This document shows positions 26,028-36,476 of a DNA stretch of 64,000 nt, in pieces. Position numbers and translations under genes: made by a program. Under the pieces are notes generated by a model. That model had not been told where the DNA came from. It did no database searches and worked only from the letters and a program-made list of their open reading frames with translations. The first letter of the stretch is position 1. Each line of letters starts with the position of its first letter. The DNA comes from Vicinamibacterales bacterium (GTDB taxonomy: Bacteria; Acidobacteriota; Vicinamibacteria; Vicinamibacterales; Fen-181): assembly GCA_036504215.1 (NCBI GenBank), contig DASXVO010000037.1:37993-101992 (forward strand), written 5' to 3'.

Positions 26028-26387
26028 CTACGGCCGCGCCTCGCGGCCGGCGGCAATCGCCTGGATGAACCCGCCGATCGCCTCCACCACCCGCGCGGAC
26101 ATCTGGACGAATTCGATGCCGGACCGATAGATGGTCGTTCCGCCCTCGACGTCGCAGACGTGGGCGTGCGCGATCCGTCCCTTGACGATGACCGACAGGT
26201 CGCCGAGGACCAGACGAAACTCGTGCAGCGAATCGATCGAAAGTGGAAAGGCCGTTTCAATCTGGGCGCCCGCCCGGCTGATCTCGGTGATCGCCATCGG
26301 CTCGTACACCATGACCTCGCCCAGGAGTTCTCCGAGGATCTCGATGCGTTCGGGTTCGGCGCGGCGTTCGGATTGTTCCCCGGTCAT
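26028..26387 (-). CDS. PilZ-like domain protein
   Basis: A 119-residue single-domain protein that resembles PilZ c-di-GMP receptors. The expected RxxxR motif appears as RAEPER with one extra residue, and the (D/N)xSxxG motif as EISRAG with Glu in the first position, so c-di-GMP binding may be weak or lost. A TATAGT hexamer ends 8 nt before the ATG with no ribosome site. It converges on the M28 gene with a 24-bp gap; the pseudo-receiver gene lies just upstream on the same strand. Confidence 0.7.
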   Translation of the reverse strand: MTGEQSERRAEPERIEILGELLGEVMVYEPMAITEISRAGAQIETAFPLSIDSLHEFRLVLGDLSVIVKGRIAHAHVCDVEGGTTIYRSGIEFVQMSARVVEAIGGFIQAIAAGREARP

Positions 26388-26395
26388 GGGGGCGA

Positions 26396-26401
26396 ACTAT
26401 A
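26396..26401 (-). promoter_or_regulatory. -10 hexamer of PilZ-like gene
   Basis: TATAGT on the minus strand, 8 nt before the ATG at 26387; leaderless-type spacing. Confidence 0.4.
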
Positions 26402-26429
26402 GCACAGGCGGACGCGGAGCGGCGGTCTG

Positions 26430-26825
26430 CTAGTTCATGGGCAGTTCAGGACGCATCAGCGGCAGCACTGCCTCCGGCTCGTCGTCCTCGTCCGGCTCGT
26501 CGTCGGACCGACCGCCGTCGAACTCATTTGTGTAGGTGAGCACCGGGATGTGCTCGGTGTCCTCATCCAGCTTGAGCATCGACAGAACCTGGAAGCCGAA
26601 GGGGTCGTCGATTCCGAGGCAGAGGAGCACGAGGTTCGGCCGATTCCGCTTGATCTGCGAATACGCGTGCTCGACCTCGGTGACGAACACGACGTCGTAG
26701 TGTCCGGCATCGAGAACGGTCTCGAGCAGTTCCATCATCTCCTGGCTGCCGTTGACAATCACGACCTTCTGAGTCGCGCGGCCTGCCCGGGGATTGGCGA
26801 TCTCGCTGACCCTGTTCAGCATCAT
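26430..26825 (-). CDS. Degenerate receiver-domain (pseudo-response-regulator) protein
   Basis: A 131-residue protein with the fold pattern of a receiver (KVVIVNGSQEMMELLETVLDAGHYDVVFV at the start, then alternating strands and helices). The acidic pair normally after strand 1 is replaced by NGS, and the phosphoacceptor aspartate after strand 3 is missing (LVLLCLGIDDPFG). The switch Thr and Lys are also unclear. It ends in a very acidic segment (DDEPDEDDEPE). The ATG at 26825 is chosen because GAGGA lies 7 nt before it; a start at 26885 has no ribosome site. It cannot be phosphorylated in the normal way, so it may work as a protein-binding module. Confidence 0.7.
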   Translation of the reverse strand: MMLNRVSEIANPRAGRATQKVVIVNGSQEMMELLETVLDAGHYDVVFVTEVEHAYSQIKRNRPNLVLLCLGIDDPFGFQVLSMLKLDEDTEHIPVLTYTNEFDGGRSDDEPDEDDEPEAVLPLMRPELPMN

Positions 26826-27254
26826 CGGTCGGTCCTCACTGTCACTCCCGTATTCAAGATCAAGGCCATGATTGGCTGACCCCATGGGGCGCCGAATTCA
26901 GGCGTTTTCGCCGATGCCCGTCGCGCGGCTCCACGCTCGGCCGACACGGTGCCTCCTGACAGGGACACGGAATTTCCCGATGAGTAACAGGATGTACTGC
27001 AAGAGCTTACAGGTCAGGCCGGGTGCTCGAGCCGGGTGGGCGTGGGGTGTCGATTCTGCTCATGGGTGTCCATGAATCCGTCGACCTGCGCCGGGGGGCG
27101 GGGCCGCGCCAGCTGTCGAGGAGGCAGGAACCGCCCATCATTGGCATACAGAAGGTGGATGGGATTGAGTCACTGGGGCGGCGTGCTATTCCGCCCAGCC
27201 TGAGGCACAATGGAGCGGGCGACCATCCATAATCAAGATCGCGGAGGAGCGCGT
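26826..27254. other. Divergent intergenic region, no gene seen
   Basis: About 430 bp between the divergent pseudo-receiver and 3-hydroxyacyl-CoA dehydrogenase genes. Only short unsupported open frames occur. A TTGAGT (27165) with a 16-nt spacer and TATTCC (27187) is a weak promoter candidate for the plus-strand gene. I see no RNA gene or repeat. Confidence 0.5.
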
Positions 27255-28103
27255 ATGGCGATTCGCACGGTAGGGGTGCTGGGGTGTGGCCTGATGGGGG
27301 CGGGCATCGCACAGGTGTCGGCGGGAGCCGGCTACCGGACGATCGTCAGGGAGGTGGATCAGCCGACGATCGAGAAGGGCCTCGCGCGCATCCGGAAGTT
27401 CCTGGCTGACGGGGTGGAAAAGGAGCGGGTGACGCCGGAGGCGCGAGACCGGACCCTCGCAAGTCTGGAGGGCACGACCCGTCTCGAAGACCTGGCGGAC
27501 GCCGACCTCGTGATCGAGGCTGTCGTCGAGAACATCGACGTGAAACGCGCCGCCTACGCGGAGATCGAGCGCATCGTGGGCGCCCACACGCTGATCGCGT
27601 CGAATACATCATCGCTCTGTGTCATGGAACTGGCCGCCGCGACCGGCCGTCCCGATCGGTTCGTCGGGCTGCACTTCTTCAACCCGGTGCCGCTCATGAA
27701 ACTCGTCGAGGTCGTCCGGGCGCTCTCCACGACCGACGACACGTATCAGCAGGCCATGGCGTTCGTGCAGTCGCTCGGCAAGCAGGCCGTCGCGGCCCCG
27801 GACCGCCCGGGCTTCATCGTCAACCGCCTGCTGATTCCGTATCTGCTGGACGCCGTGCGGGCGTACGAGCAGGGGCTGGGGACGATCGAGGATATCGACG
27901 CGGCGATGAAGCTCGGGTGCGGCCACCCGATGGGGCCGTTCACGCTGCTCGACTTCATCGGCATCGACACGACGTACTACATCGCGAACATCATGTTCGA
28001 GGAATTCCGCGAGCCACGCTTCGCGCCGCCGGCGATGATGAAACGCATGGTGGTGGCGGGCCGCACCGGGCGGAAGGGCGGGCGGGGGTTCTACCAATAC
28101 TGA
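27255..28103 (+). CDS. 3-hydroxyacyl-CoA (3-hydroxybutyryl-CoA) dehydrogenase
   Basis: A 282-residue NAD-dependent dehydrogenase that interconverts 3-hydroxyacyl-CoA and 3-ketoacyl-CoA. The Rossmann motif GVLGCGLMGAGIAQV is at the N-terminus. The active site is seen as ASNTSSL, GLHFFNPVPLMKLVE (catalytic His) and NRLLIPYL. The single-domain length fits Hbd/PaaH enzymes of butyrate-type or aromatic degradation rather than the FadB fusion. The start is fixed by GGAGGAG 5 nt before the ATG. No other beta-oxidation genes are adjacent. Confidence 0.93.
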   Translation: MAIRTVGVLGCGLMGAGIAQVSAGAGYRTIVREVDQPTIEKGLARIRKFLADGVEKERVTPEARDRTLASLEGTTRLEDLADADLVIEAVVENIDVKRAAYAEIERIVGAHTLIASNTSSLCVMELAAATGRPDRFVGLHFFNPVPLMKLVEVVRALSTTDDTYQQAMAFVQSLGKQAVAAPDRPGFIVNRLLIPYLLDAVRAYEQGLGTIEDIDAAMKLGCGHPMGPFTLLDFIGIDTTYYIANIMFEEFREPRFAPPAMMKRMVVAGRTGRKGGRGFYQY

Positions 28104-28186
28104 CTGGTCCCAGGGACGCGGACGGCGGGTGGAGCCGAGCCTTCGAAGGTCCGCGGCGAGGCGACGAAGTGGGCTGCCGCCTGTTG

Positions 28187-28192
28187 TAGACT
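28187..28192 (+). promoter_or_regulatory. -10 hexamer of folE
   Basis: TAGACT exactly 6 nt before the ATG at 28199, with no Shine-Dalgarno sequence. Leaderless-type spacing. Confidence 0.5.
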
Positions 28193-28198
28193 AGGACG

Positions 28199-28798
28199 AT
28201 GCAGGATCTCATTCGACAGATGCTGGAGCAGCTTGGCGAGGATCCAGACCGTGAGGGCCTCGTGGACACGCCCAGGCGGGTCGAACTCTCGATGAAGTTC
28301 CTGACCAGCGGCTACGAGGCGGATGTCGACAAGGTGCTCAACAACGCGTTCTTCACGGTCGACTACAGCGAGATGGTGATCGTCAAGGACATCGACTTCT
28401 TCAGTCTTTGCGAGCACCACCTGCTCCCGTTCTTCGGCAAGTGCCACATCGCCTACATCCCCAGCGACAAGGTGATCGGTCTCAGCAAGATCCCGCGGCT
28501 CGTGGACGTCTTCAGCCGCCGACTGCAGGTGCAGGAGCGGCTGACGAATCAGATCGCGCAGACCATTGGAGAGAAGATCAAGCCGCTCGGCGTGGCCGTG
28601 GTGATGGAAGCGACGCACCTGTGCATGGCGATGCGCGGCGTCGAGAAGCAGCGGTCGTTCGCGGTCACGAGCGCGATGCTCGGGGCGTTCCGCAACAGTT
28701 CGCGGACCCGCATGGAGTTCCTGGAACTCATCAACCAGCGGAGTCCGTGGACCTCTTCCTCTCTGCCGACGACGAATTTTCGGACCGTTGAAGATTGA
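28199..28798 (+). CDS. folE: GTP cyclohydrolase I
   Basis: Converts GTP to 7,8-dihydroneopterin triphosphate, the first step to folate and related pterins. The zinc site is complete: Cys and His in [13 protein letters not shown], and the third ligand Cys in [14 protein letters not shown]. At 199 residues it has family length. The start has a TAGACT hexamer 6 nt upstream and no ribosome site, so its mRNA may be leaderless. Two REP-like palindromes follow the stop. Confidence 0.96.
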   Translation: MQDLIRQMLEQLGEDPDREGLVDTPRRVELSMKFLTSGYEADVDKVLNNAFFTVDYSEMVIVKDIDFFSLCEHHLLPFFGKCHIAYIPSDKVIGLSKIPRLVDVFSRRLQVQERLTNQIAQTIGEKIKPLGVAVVMEATHLCMAMRGVEKQRSFAVTSAMLGAFRNSSRTRMEFLELINQRSPWTSSSLPTTNFRTVED

Positions 28799-28809
28799 CG
28801 CTCCGAGCG

Positions 28810-28868
28810 GGACAGGCGTCCCGCCTGTCCGGAGCACGGGCGGGACGCCCGTGCCACTCGCGACGCCA
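28810..28868 (+). repeat. REP-like palindromes and short tandem repeat
   Basis: Two perfect 9-bp-stem palindromes lie side by side: GGACAGGCG-N3-CGCCTGTCC (28810-28830) and GCACGGGCG-N3-CGCCCGTGC (28834-28854). After them CCACTCGCGACGCC occurs twice. The second palindrome and its CACTC flank recur at 56313-56338, so this is a dispersed family. They lack a T-run. Confidence 0.8.
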
Positions 28869-28906
28869 ATGCCACTCGCGACGCCCGGGCCGCTCATCTG
28901 TTGACG

Positions 28907-28912
28907 TATACT
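28907..28912 (+). promoter_or_regulatory. -10 hexamer of secreted protein gene
   Basis: TATACT 6 nt before the ATG at 28919, with no ribosome site; leaderless-type spacing. Confidence 0.5.
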
Positions 28913-28918
28913 TTCCGC

Positions 28919-29644
28919 ATGACGCGCTCTGCGACGATCCTGCTGGTGCTGGTGCTCGCGGCGACAGGGGCCGTCGCCCAAACGCCCTCCGCGAGGAAGA
29001 CCACGAAGAAACCGGCGACCACTGCCAAGACGACACCGTCGATGCCGCGGACCGTTGCGGCGCCGGCCAACGTCACGTGCCCGCACGTGCTCGGGACCGG
29101 CGTCGGAAGCAAGCTGCAGTTCTGCGATGTGCTGGCCGGACGAAGTCCCGCCGAGGGCGTGCTCGTCAATCTCCCGCCGCACAAGGGCATCCTGACCCTG
29201 TCGTTCGACCTGCACAACCGACACACCTACTCGGAGCAGTTGGTCAAGGCGGGCCGCGGCTACACGAGCTACACGGCGACGATTGGGGTGCTCACGCCGG
29301 ACGGGACGCTTCTTGCCCGTGGCGTCGTGCGGAGCGAGTTTCGGTCGGCGAAGGACCTGCTCGACCGCATCGCGGGCGGGGCCGGTCCGGGCGGAGTGAA
29401 GGCCGTCGCGCCCACTGGGACCGAGCGGATTACCGTAGACGTTCCCGAGGATGTCACAAAGGTGAGCGTGCTTGGTGAGAAGCTCACGGCGGTGACGCTC
29501 GACACGACGGAGACCTACTCGGCTGCCCAGCGACCGATTGCCGTGGTCAGCAATCTGAACGTCGAATACCAGCCGGTGGCCAAGCCGCCGGTCAAGCGAC
29601 CGGCCAAGCCGCCCGCCAAGAAGAAGCCGGCTGCAAAGAAGTAG
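28919..29644 (+). CDS. Secreted protein of unknown function, Lys/Pro-rich tail
   Basis: A 241-residue protein with a signal peptide (about 1-21, ending AVAQ), a Thr/Lys/Pro-rich linker, a globular part (about 45-205) with two cysteines (CPHVLG and QFCDVL) and a low-complexity basic tail of Lys, Pro and Ala. I do not recognise the globular domain. The tail could bind nucleic acid, peptidoglycan or acidic polysaccharide, but this is speculative. ATG at 28919 is used; the TTG at 28901 would overlap the -10 box. A terminator follows. Confidence 0.72.
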   Translation: MTRSATILLVLVLAATGAVAQTPSARKTTKKPATTAKTTPSMPRTVAAPANVTCPHVLGTGVGSKLQFCDVLAGRSPAEGVLVNLPPHKGILTLSFDLHNRHTYSEQLVKAGRGYTSYTATIGVLTPDGTLLARGVVRSEFRSAKDLLDRIAGGAGPGGVKAVAPTGTERITVDVPEDVTKVSVLGEKLTAVTLDTTETYSAAQRPIAVVSNLNVEYQPVAKPPVKRPAKPPAKKKPAAKK

Positions 29645-29684
29645 GGACGCGGCGTGACGCGCCCCGAAGGCGCCTGAAAACACC

Positions 29685-29725
29685 AAGGGCGGAACCGACC
29701 GTTCGTCGGATCCGCCCTTGATCGT
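29685..29725. terminator. Bidirectional terminator between convergent genes
   Basis: AAGGGCGGA/TCCGCCCTT stem (9 bp) with a smaller hairpin in the loop, placed between the convergent stops at 29644 and 29749. T-rich flanks are modest on both strands. Confidence 0.7.
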
Positions 29726-29748
29726 TTGAGGTGTGTCGTCCGCCCGGT

Positions 29749-31848
<2,100 letters not shown>

Positions 31849-31887
31849 GCCAATCTCCCTCGGTTTGCTCCGCGGTTCGAGTCGGTT

Positions 31888-31907
31888 CGTGTGCGTCGTC
31901 GCACACG
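31888..31907 (-). other. Perfect hairpin in the leader of the radical SAM gene
   Basis: CGTGTGCG/CGCACACG, 8 bp with a 4-nt loop, about 40 nt before the start codon and downstream of the likely promoter. It could stabilise the mRNA or be an operator. Confidence 0.6.
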
Positions 31908-31968
31908 CCGTCACCCGGCCAAACGCCGCGAAGCGCCAATGCCCTCTACGGGTCCTTAGAACTGCGCA

Positions 31969-31974
31969 ATCATA
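31969..31974 (-). promoter_or_regulatory. Likely -10 box of radical SAM gene
   Basis: TATGAT on the minus strand about 120 nt before the ATG at 31848; no clear -35 box. It would give a leader of ~115 nt that contains the hairpin at 31888-31907. Confidence 0.4.
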
Positions 31975-32124
31975 CCTGCTGATTTTCGGCCTGGATCCAA
32001 GAATCCGGTGGGCTGGCACACGCGTGGGGCGAGCGGGCAATAGGCCAGATGGGCGGGAATGACGACAAAACCAGTCCGAAATCAAAAACAGAGACCGAGA
32101 CGACCGAGCACGGCAGGGGTGGCA

Positions 32125-32130
32125 TATGAT
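32125..32130 (+). promoter_or_regulatory. -10 hexamer of PIG-L gene
   Basis: TATGAT 7 nt before the ATG at 32138, no ribosome site; leaderless-type spacing. The hexamer overlaps an earlier in-frame ATG (32126), which argues against that start. Confidence 0.5.
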
Positions 32131-32137
32131 CGGCCCC

Positions 32138-32998
32138 ATGAACCTGCGCATGCCGACAGCCGAAGTGTTCACACCGGGTGCGGAGCCGCCAGCTGACGCG
32201 CTCGCGCGGACGACGGATCTCTGCGTGGCCGCCCATCAGGATGACATCGAGATCATGGCGTTCCGCGGAATCCTCGACTGCTTCGGGCGGAGCGATCGGC
32301 ACTTCACGGGCGTGACGGTCACCGACGGCGCCGGCAGCCCGCGCGACGGGATCTACGCACGTTTCTCGGATGATGACATGAAAGCCGTCCGGCGCGAGGA
32401 GCAGAAGAAGGCCGCCCGCATCGGCGAGTTCAGCGCGCACGTCTTTCTCGACTTCCCGAGCGCAGCGGTGAAGGACCCGTCGGACGGCGCGGTCATCGAC
32501 GATGTCGCGGCCGTGATCGATGCGTCGCGGCCGGCGACGGTCTACACGCACAACCTGGCGGACAAGCACGAGACCCACGTCGCCGTCGTTCTCCGGGTCA
32601 TTGCCGCGATCAGGCGGATGCCGAAGCACGAGCGGCCGACGCGCGTGCTCGGCTGCGAGGTCTGGCGCGACCTCGACTGGATGGACGACCGGGACAAGGT
32701 CGTGCTCGACGTGTCGGGGCGCGACAACCTGGCCGCGGCGCTGCTTGGCGTCTTCGATTCCCAGATTGCCGGCGGCAAGCGCTACGACCTCGCCGTGCTC
32801 GGCAGGCGGCGGGCGAACGCCACGTTCGCGGCTTCGCACGGCGTGGACCAGGCCGAGGCGCTGACGTATGCGATGGATCTGACGCCTCTCGCACTGGACG
32901 ACGCCCTCGATCCGGCCGCGCTGGTGCTGGACCACCTCGATCGCTTTCGCAGGAGCGTGGAGGAGGGCCTGGCGAGATCTTCGCGGGTGCGCCCGTGA
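32138..32998 (+). CDS. PIG-L / LmbE family deacetylase
   Basis: A 286-residue zinc-dependent N-deacetylase of the PIG-L family, whose members remove acetyl groups from N-acetylglucosamine conjugates, including bacillithiol and mycothiol precursors. The zinc site is AAHQDDIE (usually AHPDD; here Gln replaces Pro) and HNLADKHETHVAV. The substrate is not clear; a YpdA-type bacillithiol reductase at 53195 makes BshB one option, but this protein is longer than typical BshB. The gene is divergent from the radical SAM gene. Confidence 0.85.
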   Translation: MNLRMPTAEVFTPGAEPPADALARTTDLCVAAHQDDIEIMAFRGILDCFGRSDRHFTGVTVTDGAGSPRDGIYARFSDDDMKAVRREEQKKAARIGEFSAHVFLDFPSAAVKDPSDGAVIDDVAAVIDASRPATVYTHNLADKHETHVAVVLRVIAAIRRMPKHERPTRVLGCEVWRDLDWMDDRDKVVLDVSGRDNLAAALLGVFDSQIAGGKRYDLAVLGRRRANATFAASHGVDQAEALTYAMDLTPLALDDALDPAALVLDHLDRFRRSVEEGLARSSRVRP

Positions 32999-33000
32999 CG

Positions 33001-33759
33001 GGAGGGCCAAGTCGCAGCGGTGCCCCCGGGCGCGAGGCCAGGGCCGGCGGAGCGGGCCGGGTCTCGTCAAGCGCGGCGTAGACCGCCCGCCGGCGTAAGG
33101 GCGCCCGGCAGACGCCGGTCGGCGCCGAGCCGCTCGGCGCGCGGGGAAACCAGCGCTCCAGCGGTTTGTCGGCGGCAGGGTGGGGCCCCACTTCGTCACC
33201 CCACCCGGATCTCTGGCGCTTGCGCGCCGGTTTCCGTGCTTTCGCCCCCGCGACGCCTCGAAGGCCCGGCTCCGCCCGGCGTCCGCCGGTCGCCGTCCGC
33301 GCCGAACCGGTCCGCGTCGGCGTGCTTGTCTGCCCCCGGGCGCGATGCCAGGGCCGGCGGAGCGGGCCGGGTCTCGCCAAGCGCGGCGTAGACCGCCCAC
33401 CGGCGTAAGGGTATCGAGCCGGACGGCGGCGACGTGGTGGGGCGGGGACCGAGAGTCGCCGCCGGGAGGCTTCGCCCGGACAGCGCCGCGCGGCGCGAGA
33501 TCCGGGCCGCTCCGGCGGCGAGGGCGCCCGGCAGACGCCGGTCGGCGCCGAGCCGCTCGGCGCGCGCGGGGAAACCAGCGCTCCAGCGGTTTGTCGGCGG
33601 CAGGGCGGGGCCCCACTTCGTCACCCCACCCGGATTTCTGGCGCCTGCGCGTTGGTTTCCGTGCTGTCGCCCCCGCGACGCCTCGAAGGCCCGGCTCCGC
33701 CCGGCGTCCGCCGGTCGCCGTCCGCGCCGGGCCGGTCCGCCGGCGGGGGGCGGCCACGC
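33001..33759. repeat. Modular GC-rich repeat block, no gene
   Basis: About 760 bp with an A-B-A-C-B structure. Module A is 33021-33101 and 33331-33411 (~81 bp, about four mismatches). Module B is 33101-33315 and 33524-33740 (~215 bp, about 95% identical). Module C (33412-33523) and A2 together are homologous, inverted, to the repeats at 3696-3943 and 5365-5612. All frames are open for long stretches because of the base composition, but no reading has a start signal or family match. It separates the PIG-L gene from the stop of the Hdr/DsrK-like gene. Confidence 0.85.
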
Positions 33760-35361
33760 TCAGTGCCATTCCCACTCGATGAATCCGGGTTTGACGTCGG
33801 CCATGGCGTTGACGACGAGTTCGACGAGGCCGCCGTACTGGATGCGGTTCGCCTTCCAGACATCGTGGTAGGCCAGCAGGTCGCGGATCTGCCCCTTGCA
33901 GTTGCTGCACGGCGCGCAGACGTACTTCGGCTGGGCGGGGTCGAGACAATCCGAGAAGACGTCGAGAATCTGCTGCAGCTTCTTCCGCCCGGATATCTGC
34001 GATCGCCAGTCGGGGAACGTATTGCCGCTCATGATCGCGAAGCCGCTTCCGCCTCCGCAACAGTAGTTGTCGACGCCGTGCGGGTGCATCTCGCGAAACT
34101 GCGGGCAGATGGCGCGGAGGATCTCCCGCTGCGGCTCGACGATTCCCATCAGCCGCACCATGTTGCAGGGGTCGTGCAGCGTGACGGGAAAGGCGTTTCG
34201 GCTTGGATCGAGTTCGAGCCGGCCGCTGGCCACGATGTCTCGCAGAACCGTCAGGAAGCTCTCACGCGGAATGTTCAAGTCGCCGGTCAGCAGGCGGTCG
34301 GCGATCACGAGCAGTGACTTGTGTGCGTGGCCGCACTCCCCGATGACGATCTTCTTGACCTTCAGCTTCCGCGCCGCCTCGGCGTGGCGGACCGCGACCC
34401 GTGCGAACTGCGCATCGTCGTACCACAGGCCGTAGTTCACCGAGTCGTAACCGGCCAGGTCCGACGACATCGTCCACGACACGCCAGCCTGGTTGAGGAT
34501 GATGCCGAAAGCGCCGGGATTCTCCGGCCACGCGAGGATCTCGCCGGCGTTGTGCACCAGGAGGATGTCGGCTCCCTCGACGTCCCACGGGGTTTCGACC
34601 GGGAGCCCGGCTTTCTCCGCCATCTCCTCGTCGATGAACTGGACGTTGTCCTTGACGACCGCAGGGGGCATTCCGGTGGACGAACCAGCCTTGAGCTGGA
34701 GCATCGAGCCGGACGCGTGCAACTCCTTCGGAGCGATGCCCATTTCCTGACTGAACAACTTCCGGATCTCGTGCGCCACCAGGCCGTTGTCGACACCGAT
34801 CGGGCACGCCTGCGCGCACCGGCGGCACAGGTTGCAGCGATACGCGAGCTCGGCGAGTCTGGCCACCATTGGCCAATTGAGATCGACGCTGCCGTGCTGC
34901 CACCGCGACAGGAGGCCGCCGCCCTTGACGTGCTCGAAGTACAGCCGCCGGAGGATCTCCGATCGGTAGGTGGGACGATAGATTTCGGCGCCACCGCTGG
35001 CCTCGAAGATGTGACACGCGTCAGAGCAGGTCTGGCAGCGCGCGCAGTGCTCCATGGTGAGCAGCAGCGGCTGCAGAAACGTCCAGTTGTTCTCGCGGGA
35101 AAACAGCTTCTCCAGGCCCGACAGGAAGCTCCGGACCAGTATCTCCTCTTCCTCGGGCGTCTGCGGTGTCGGCAAGGCCAGCACTCGCGAGTCGTCCAGC
35201 GGGTATTGGTTGGCCTGGGCCTGCGGCAGAAGCGGCTTGGCGGCGCCGCGACGGGCGGTCGCCCCGTCAATCAGCAGGGGCGACAACTGGGTGTCGTCGA
35301 GACGAAGGAGCGGCTCGGACGACCGCCGTGACATGTCGGAGAAACCGGGCCCGTCCTTCAT
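33760..35361 (-). CDS. DsrK/HdrD/TmcB-like Fe-S thiol-disulfide oxidoreductase subunit
   Basis: A 533-residue cytoplasmic Fe-S protein. A ferredoxin-like part carries two CxxCxxCxxxC motifs (C106-C116 and C176-C186). Two CCG-type regions follow; the second has HDPC, NYCCGGGSGF (434 on) and CAPCSNC (482-488), the site of the special 4Fe-4S cluster that reduces disulfides in HdrD and DsrK. The first CCG region is poorer in Cys. The start overlaps the stop of the membrane subunit gene (ATGA) and has GGGGAGG upstream. With the b-type cytochrome it should pass electrons between quinone and a thiol/disulfide pair; DsrC (46921-47238) is a plausible partner. Confidence 0.85.
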   Translation of the reverse strand: MKDGPGFSDMSRRSSEPLLRLDDTQLSPLLIDGATARRGAAKPLLPQAQANQYPLDDSRVLALPTPQTPEEEEILVRSFLSGLEKLFSRENNWTFLQPLLLTMEHCARCQTCSDACHIFEASGGAEIYRPTYRSEILRRLYFEHVKGGGLLSRWQHGSVDLNWPMVARLAELAYRCNLCRRCAQACPIGVDNGLVAHEIRKLFSQEMGIAPKELHASGSMLQLKAGSSTGMPPAVVKDNVQFIDEEMAEKAGLPVETPWDVEGADILLVHNAGEILAWPENPGAFGIILNQAGVSWTMSSDLAGYDSVNYGLWYDDAQFARVAVRHAEAARKLKVKKIVIGECGHAHKSLLVIADRLLTGDLNIPRESFLTVLRDIVASGRLELDPSRNAFPVTLHDPCNMVRLMGIVEPQREILRAICPQFREMHPHGVDNYCCGGGSGFAIMSGNTFPDWRSQISGRKKLQQILDVFSDCLDPAQPKYVCAPCSNCKGQIRDLLAYHDVWKANRIQYGGLVELVVNAMADVKPGFIEWEWH

Positions 35362-36290
35362 CGATGCGCCTCCCCTGGATTCGAAGACACCACGTCGGCC
35401 CATGTGCCCGACTCGTTCGTGCGGATGTGTGCTGCCGACCAGGTGGGCCTGTAGGTCAGGTACTCGGCCAGCTTCGCAGTCATGCGAGGGTCGGCGGCAA
35501 GCGGGGTGTCGTCCCAGCGGACGGCGTGATAGGTGAAGTACTTCCCGACGAAGTGCGACATGTGCGTGAGCGGGATATAGGCAGTGAGGGCGGCGCCGGC
35601 GAACAAGCCCGCGGCCAGCGCGCCCGGAACGTGGAGCGTCGAGTCCCAGGACAGCAGCCCTGTGGCGATGACAAGTGCGCCAGGAGACCCGTCCGGCCTC
35701 ACGGCATAGCCGACGCCGATGAGCCCCAGCACGGCGACGAAGAAGGCGAGGTTGAAGATATCACCGACGGTGGTGTAGGACCGCAGGGACGGCTCGCTGA
35801 GCCGGCGCTGGAGCAGCGCGCACGCGCCGCAGAACGAGAGCACCAGACCGACGATGCCCGTGGTGGCCGCGAGCCACCGCAGCACGGACCCGAATGGACC
35901 GCCCGGGAGTCCTCCGCCCAGAACCACTGCGAAGGCCGCCAACAGCAGCAGCCCGGCGCTTCCCGCGAGCAGGTAGAGACCGAAGTGAAACGGGAAGGAG
36001 CGGTACCAGAGCGCGCGGTTCGATTTGCGCAGCGCCTCGAGAAAGAGCATCTCCGGAATCATGACCCGCAATTCGCCGGCCAGGTTGAAATGACGCGGAG
36101 CGGTCCACCACTCGCTACCCTCGAAATAGGAACCGCCGTGGGCCACCCGCTGGGGCTCCTCATGTGGAACCGGGTACAGCTCCCACCGCAGGTGGAGCGG
36201 GCTCCTGGCATATCGAACGGCGCGAGCAGCGCTGGCGGCCACGAAGGTGATGCCGGCCGCGCAGATTGAGAGGTATAGCAATGTGGTCAC
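35358..36290 (-). CDS. NarI/DsrM-like cytochrome b membrane subunit
   Basis: A 310-residue integral membrane protein with about five to six helices and conserved His residues, including the C-terminal THMSHFVGKYFTYHAVRWDD region typical of the TmcC/DsrM/HmeC branch of NarI-like cytochromes. It should carry b hemes and exchange electrons with menaquinone. GTG at 36290 is the start because GGAGG lies 7 nt upstream; a frame extended to 36389 adds only non-conserved residues. It is coupled to the Fe-S subunit by a 4-nt overlap. Confidence 0.85.
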   Translation of the reverse strand: MTTLLYLSICAAGITFVAASAARAVRYARSPLHLRWELYPVPHEEPQRVAHGGSYFEGSEWWTAPRHFNLAGELRVMIPEMLFLEALRKSNRALWYRSFPFHFGLYLLAGSAGLLLLAAFAVVLGGGLPGGPFGSVLRWLAATTGIVGLVLSFCGACALLQRRLSEPSLRSYTTVGDIFNLAFFVAVLGLIGVGYAVRPDGSPGALVIATGLLSWDSTLHVPGALAAGLFAGAALTAYIPLTHMSHFVGKYFTYHAVRWDDTPLAADPRMTAKLAEYLTYRPTWSAAHIRTNESGTWADVVSSNPGEAHR

Positions 36291-36476
36291 GGAAACGCCT
36301 CCAACGGTCGACCGCCCGGATTGAGTGGGAGTTCCGCAGACGAGCGCGAGTGGCGAAAGGCCGAGCCAGGTCCACCGTCCAGGCAGCAACCGGAGCCACC
36401 ATTCTAGCGTGAATTGGCGGACCGGTTTGACCGGATGCCACGATGGGGGGCCATCGGGGCCGGATGGTGCGGTACG

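Noticed and set aside
26020..26054. GCCGCCGGC/GCCGGCGGC stem between the M28 and PilZ genes as a bidirectional terminator
   Set aside because: It lies largely inside the PilZ coding sequence and lacks T-runs on either strand.
26872..27232. Small open frames in the region between the pseudo-receiver and the dehydrogenase
   Set aside because: No ribosome sites, no recognisable domain, and composition like the other non-coding frames.
32138..32998. Assignment of the PIG-L protein as the bacillithiol deacetylase BshB
   Set aside because: Only the family motifs support it; length and the AHQDD variant differ, and no other bsh gene is nearby.
33001..33759. Possible CRISPR array because of repeated units
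   Set aside because: The repeats are long (81 and 215 bp), few, irregularly spaced and have no uniform spacers.
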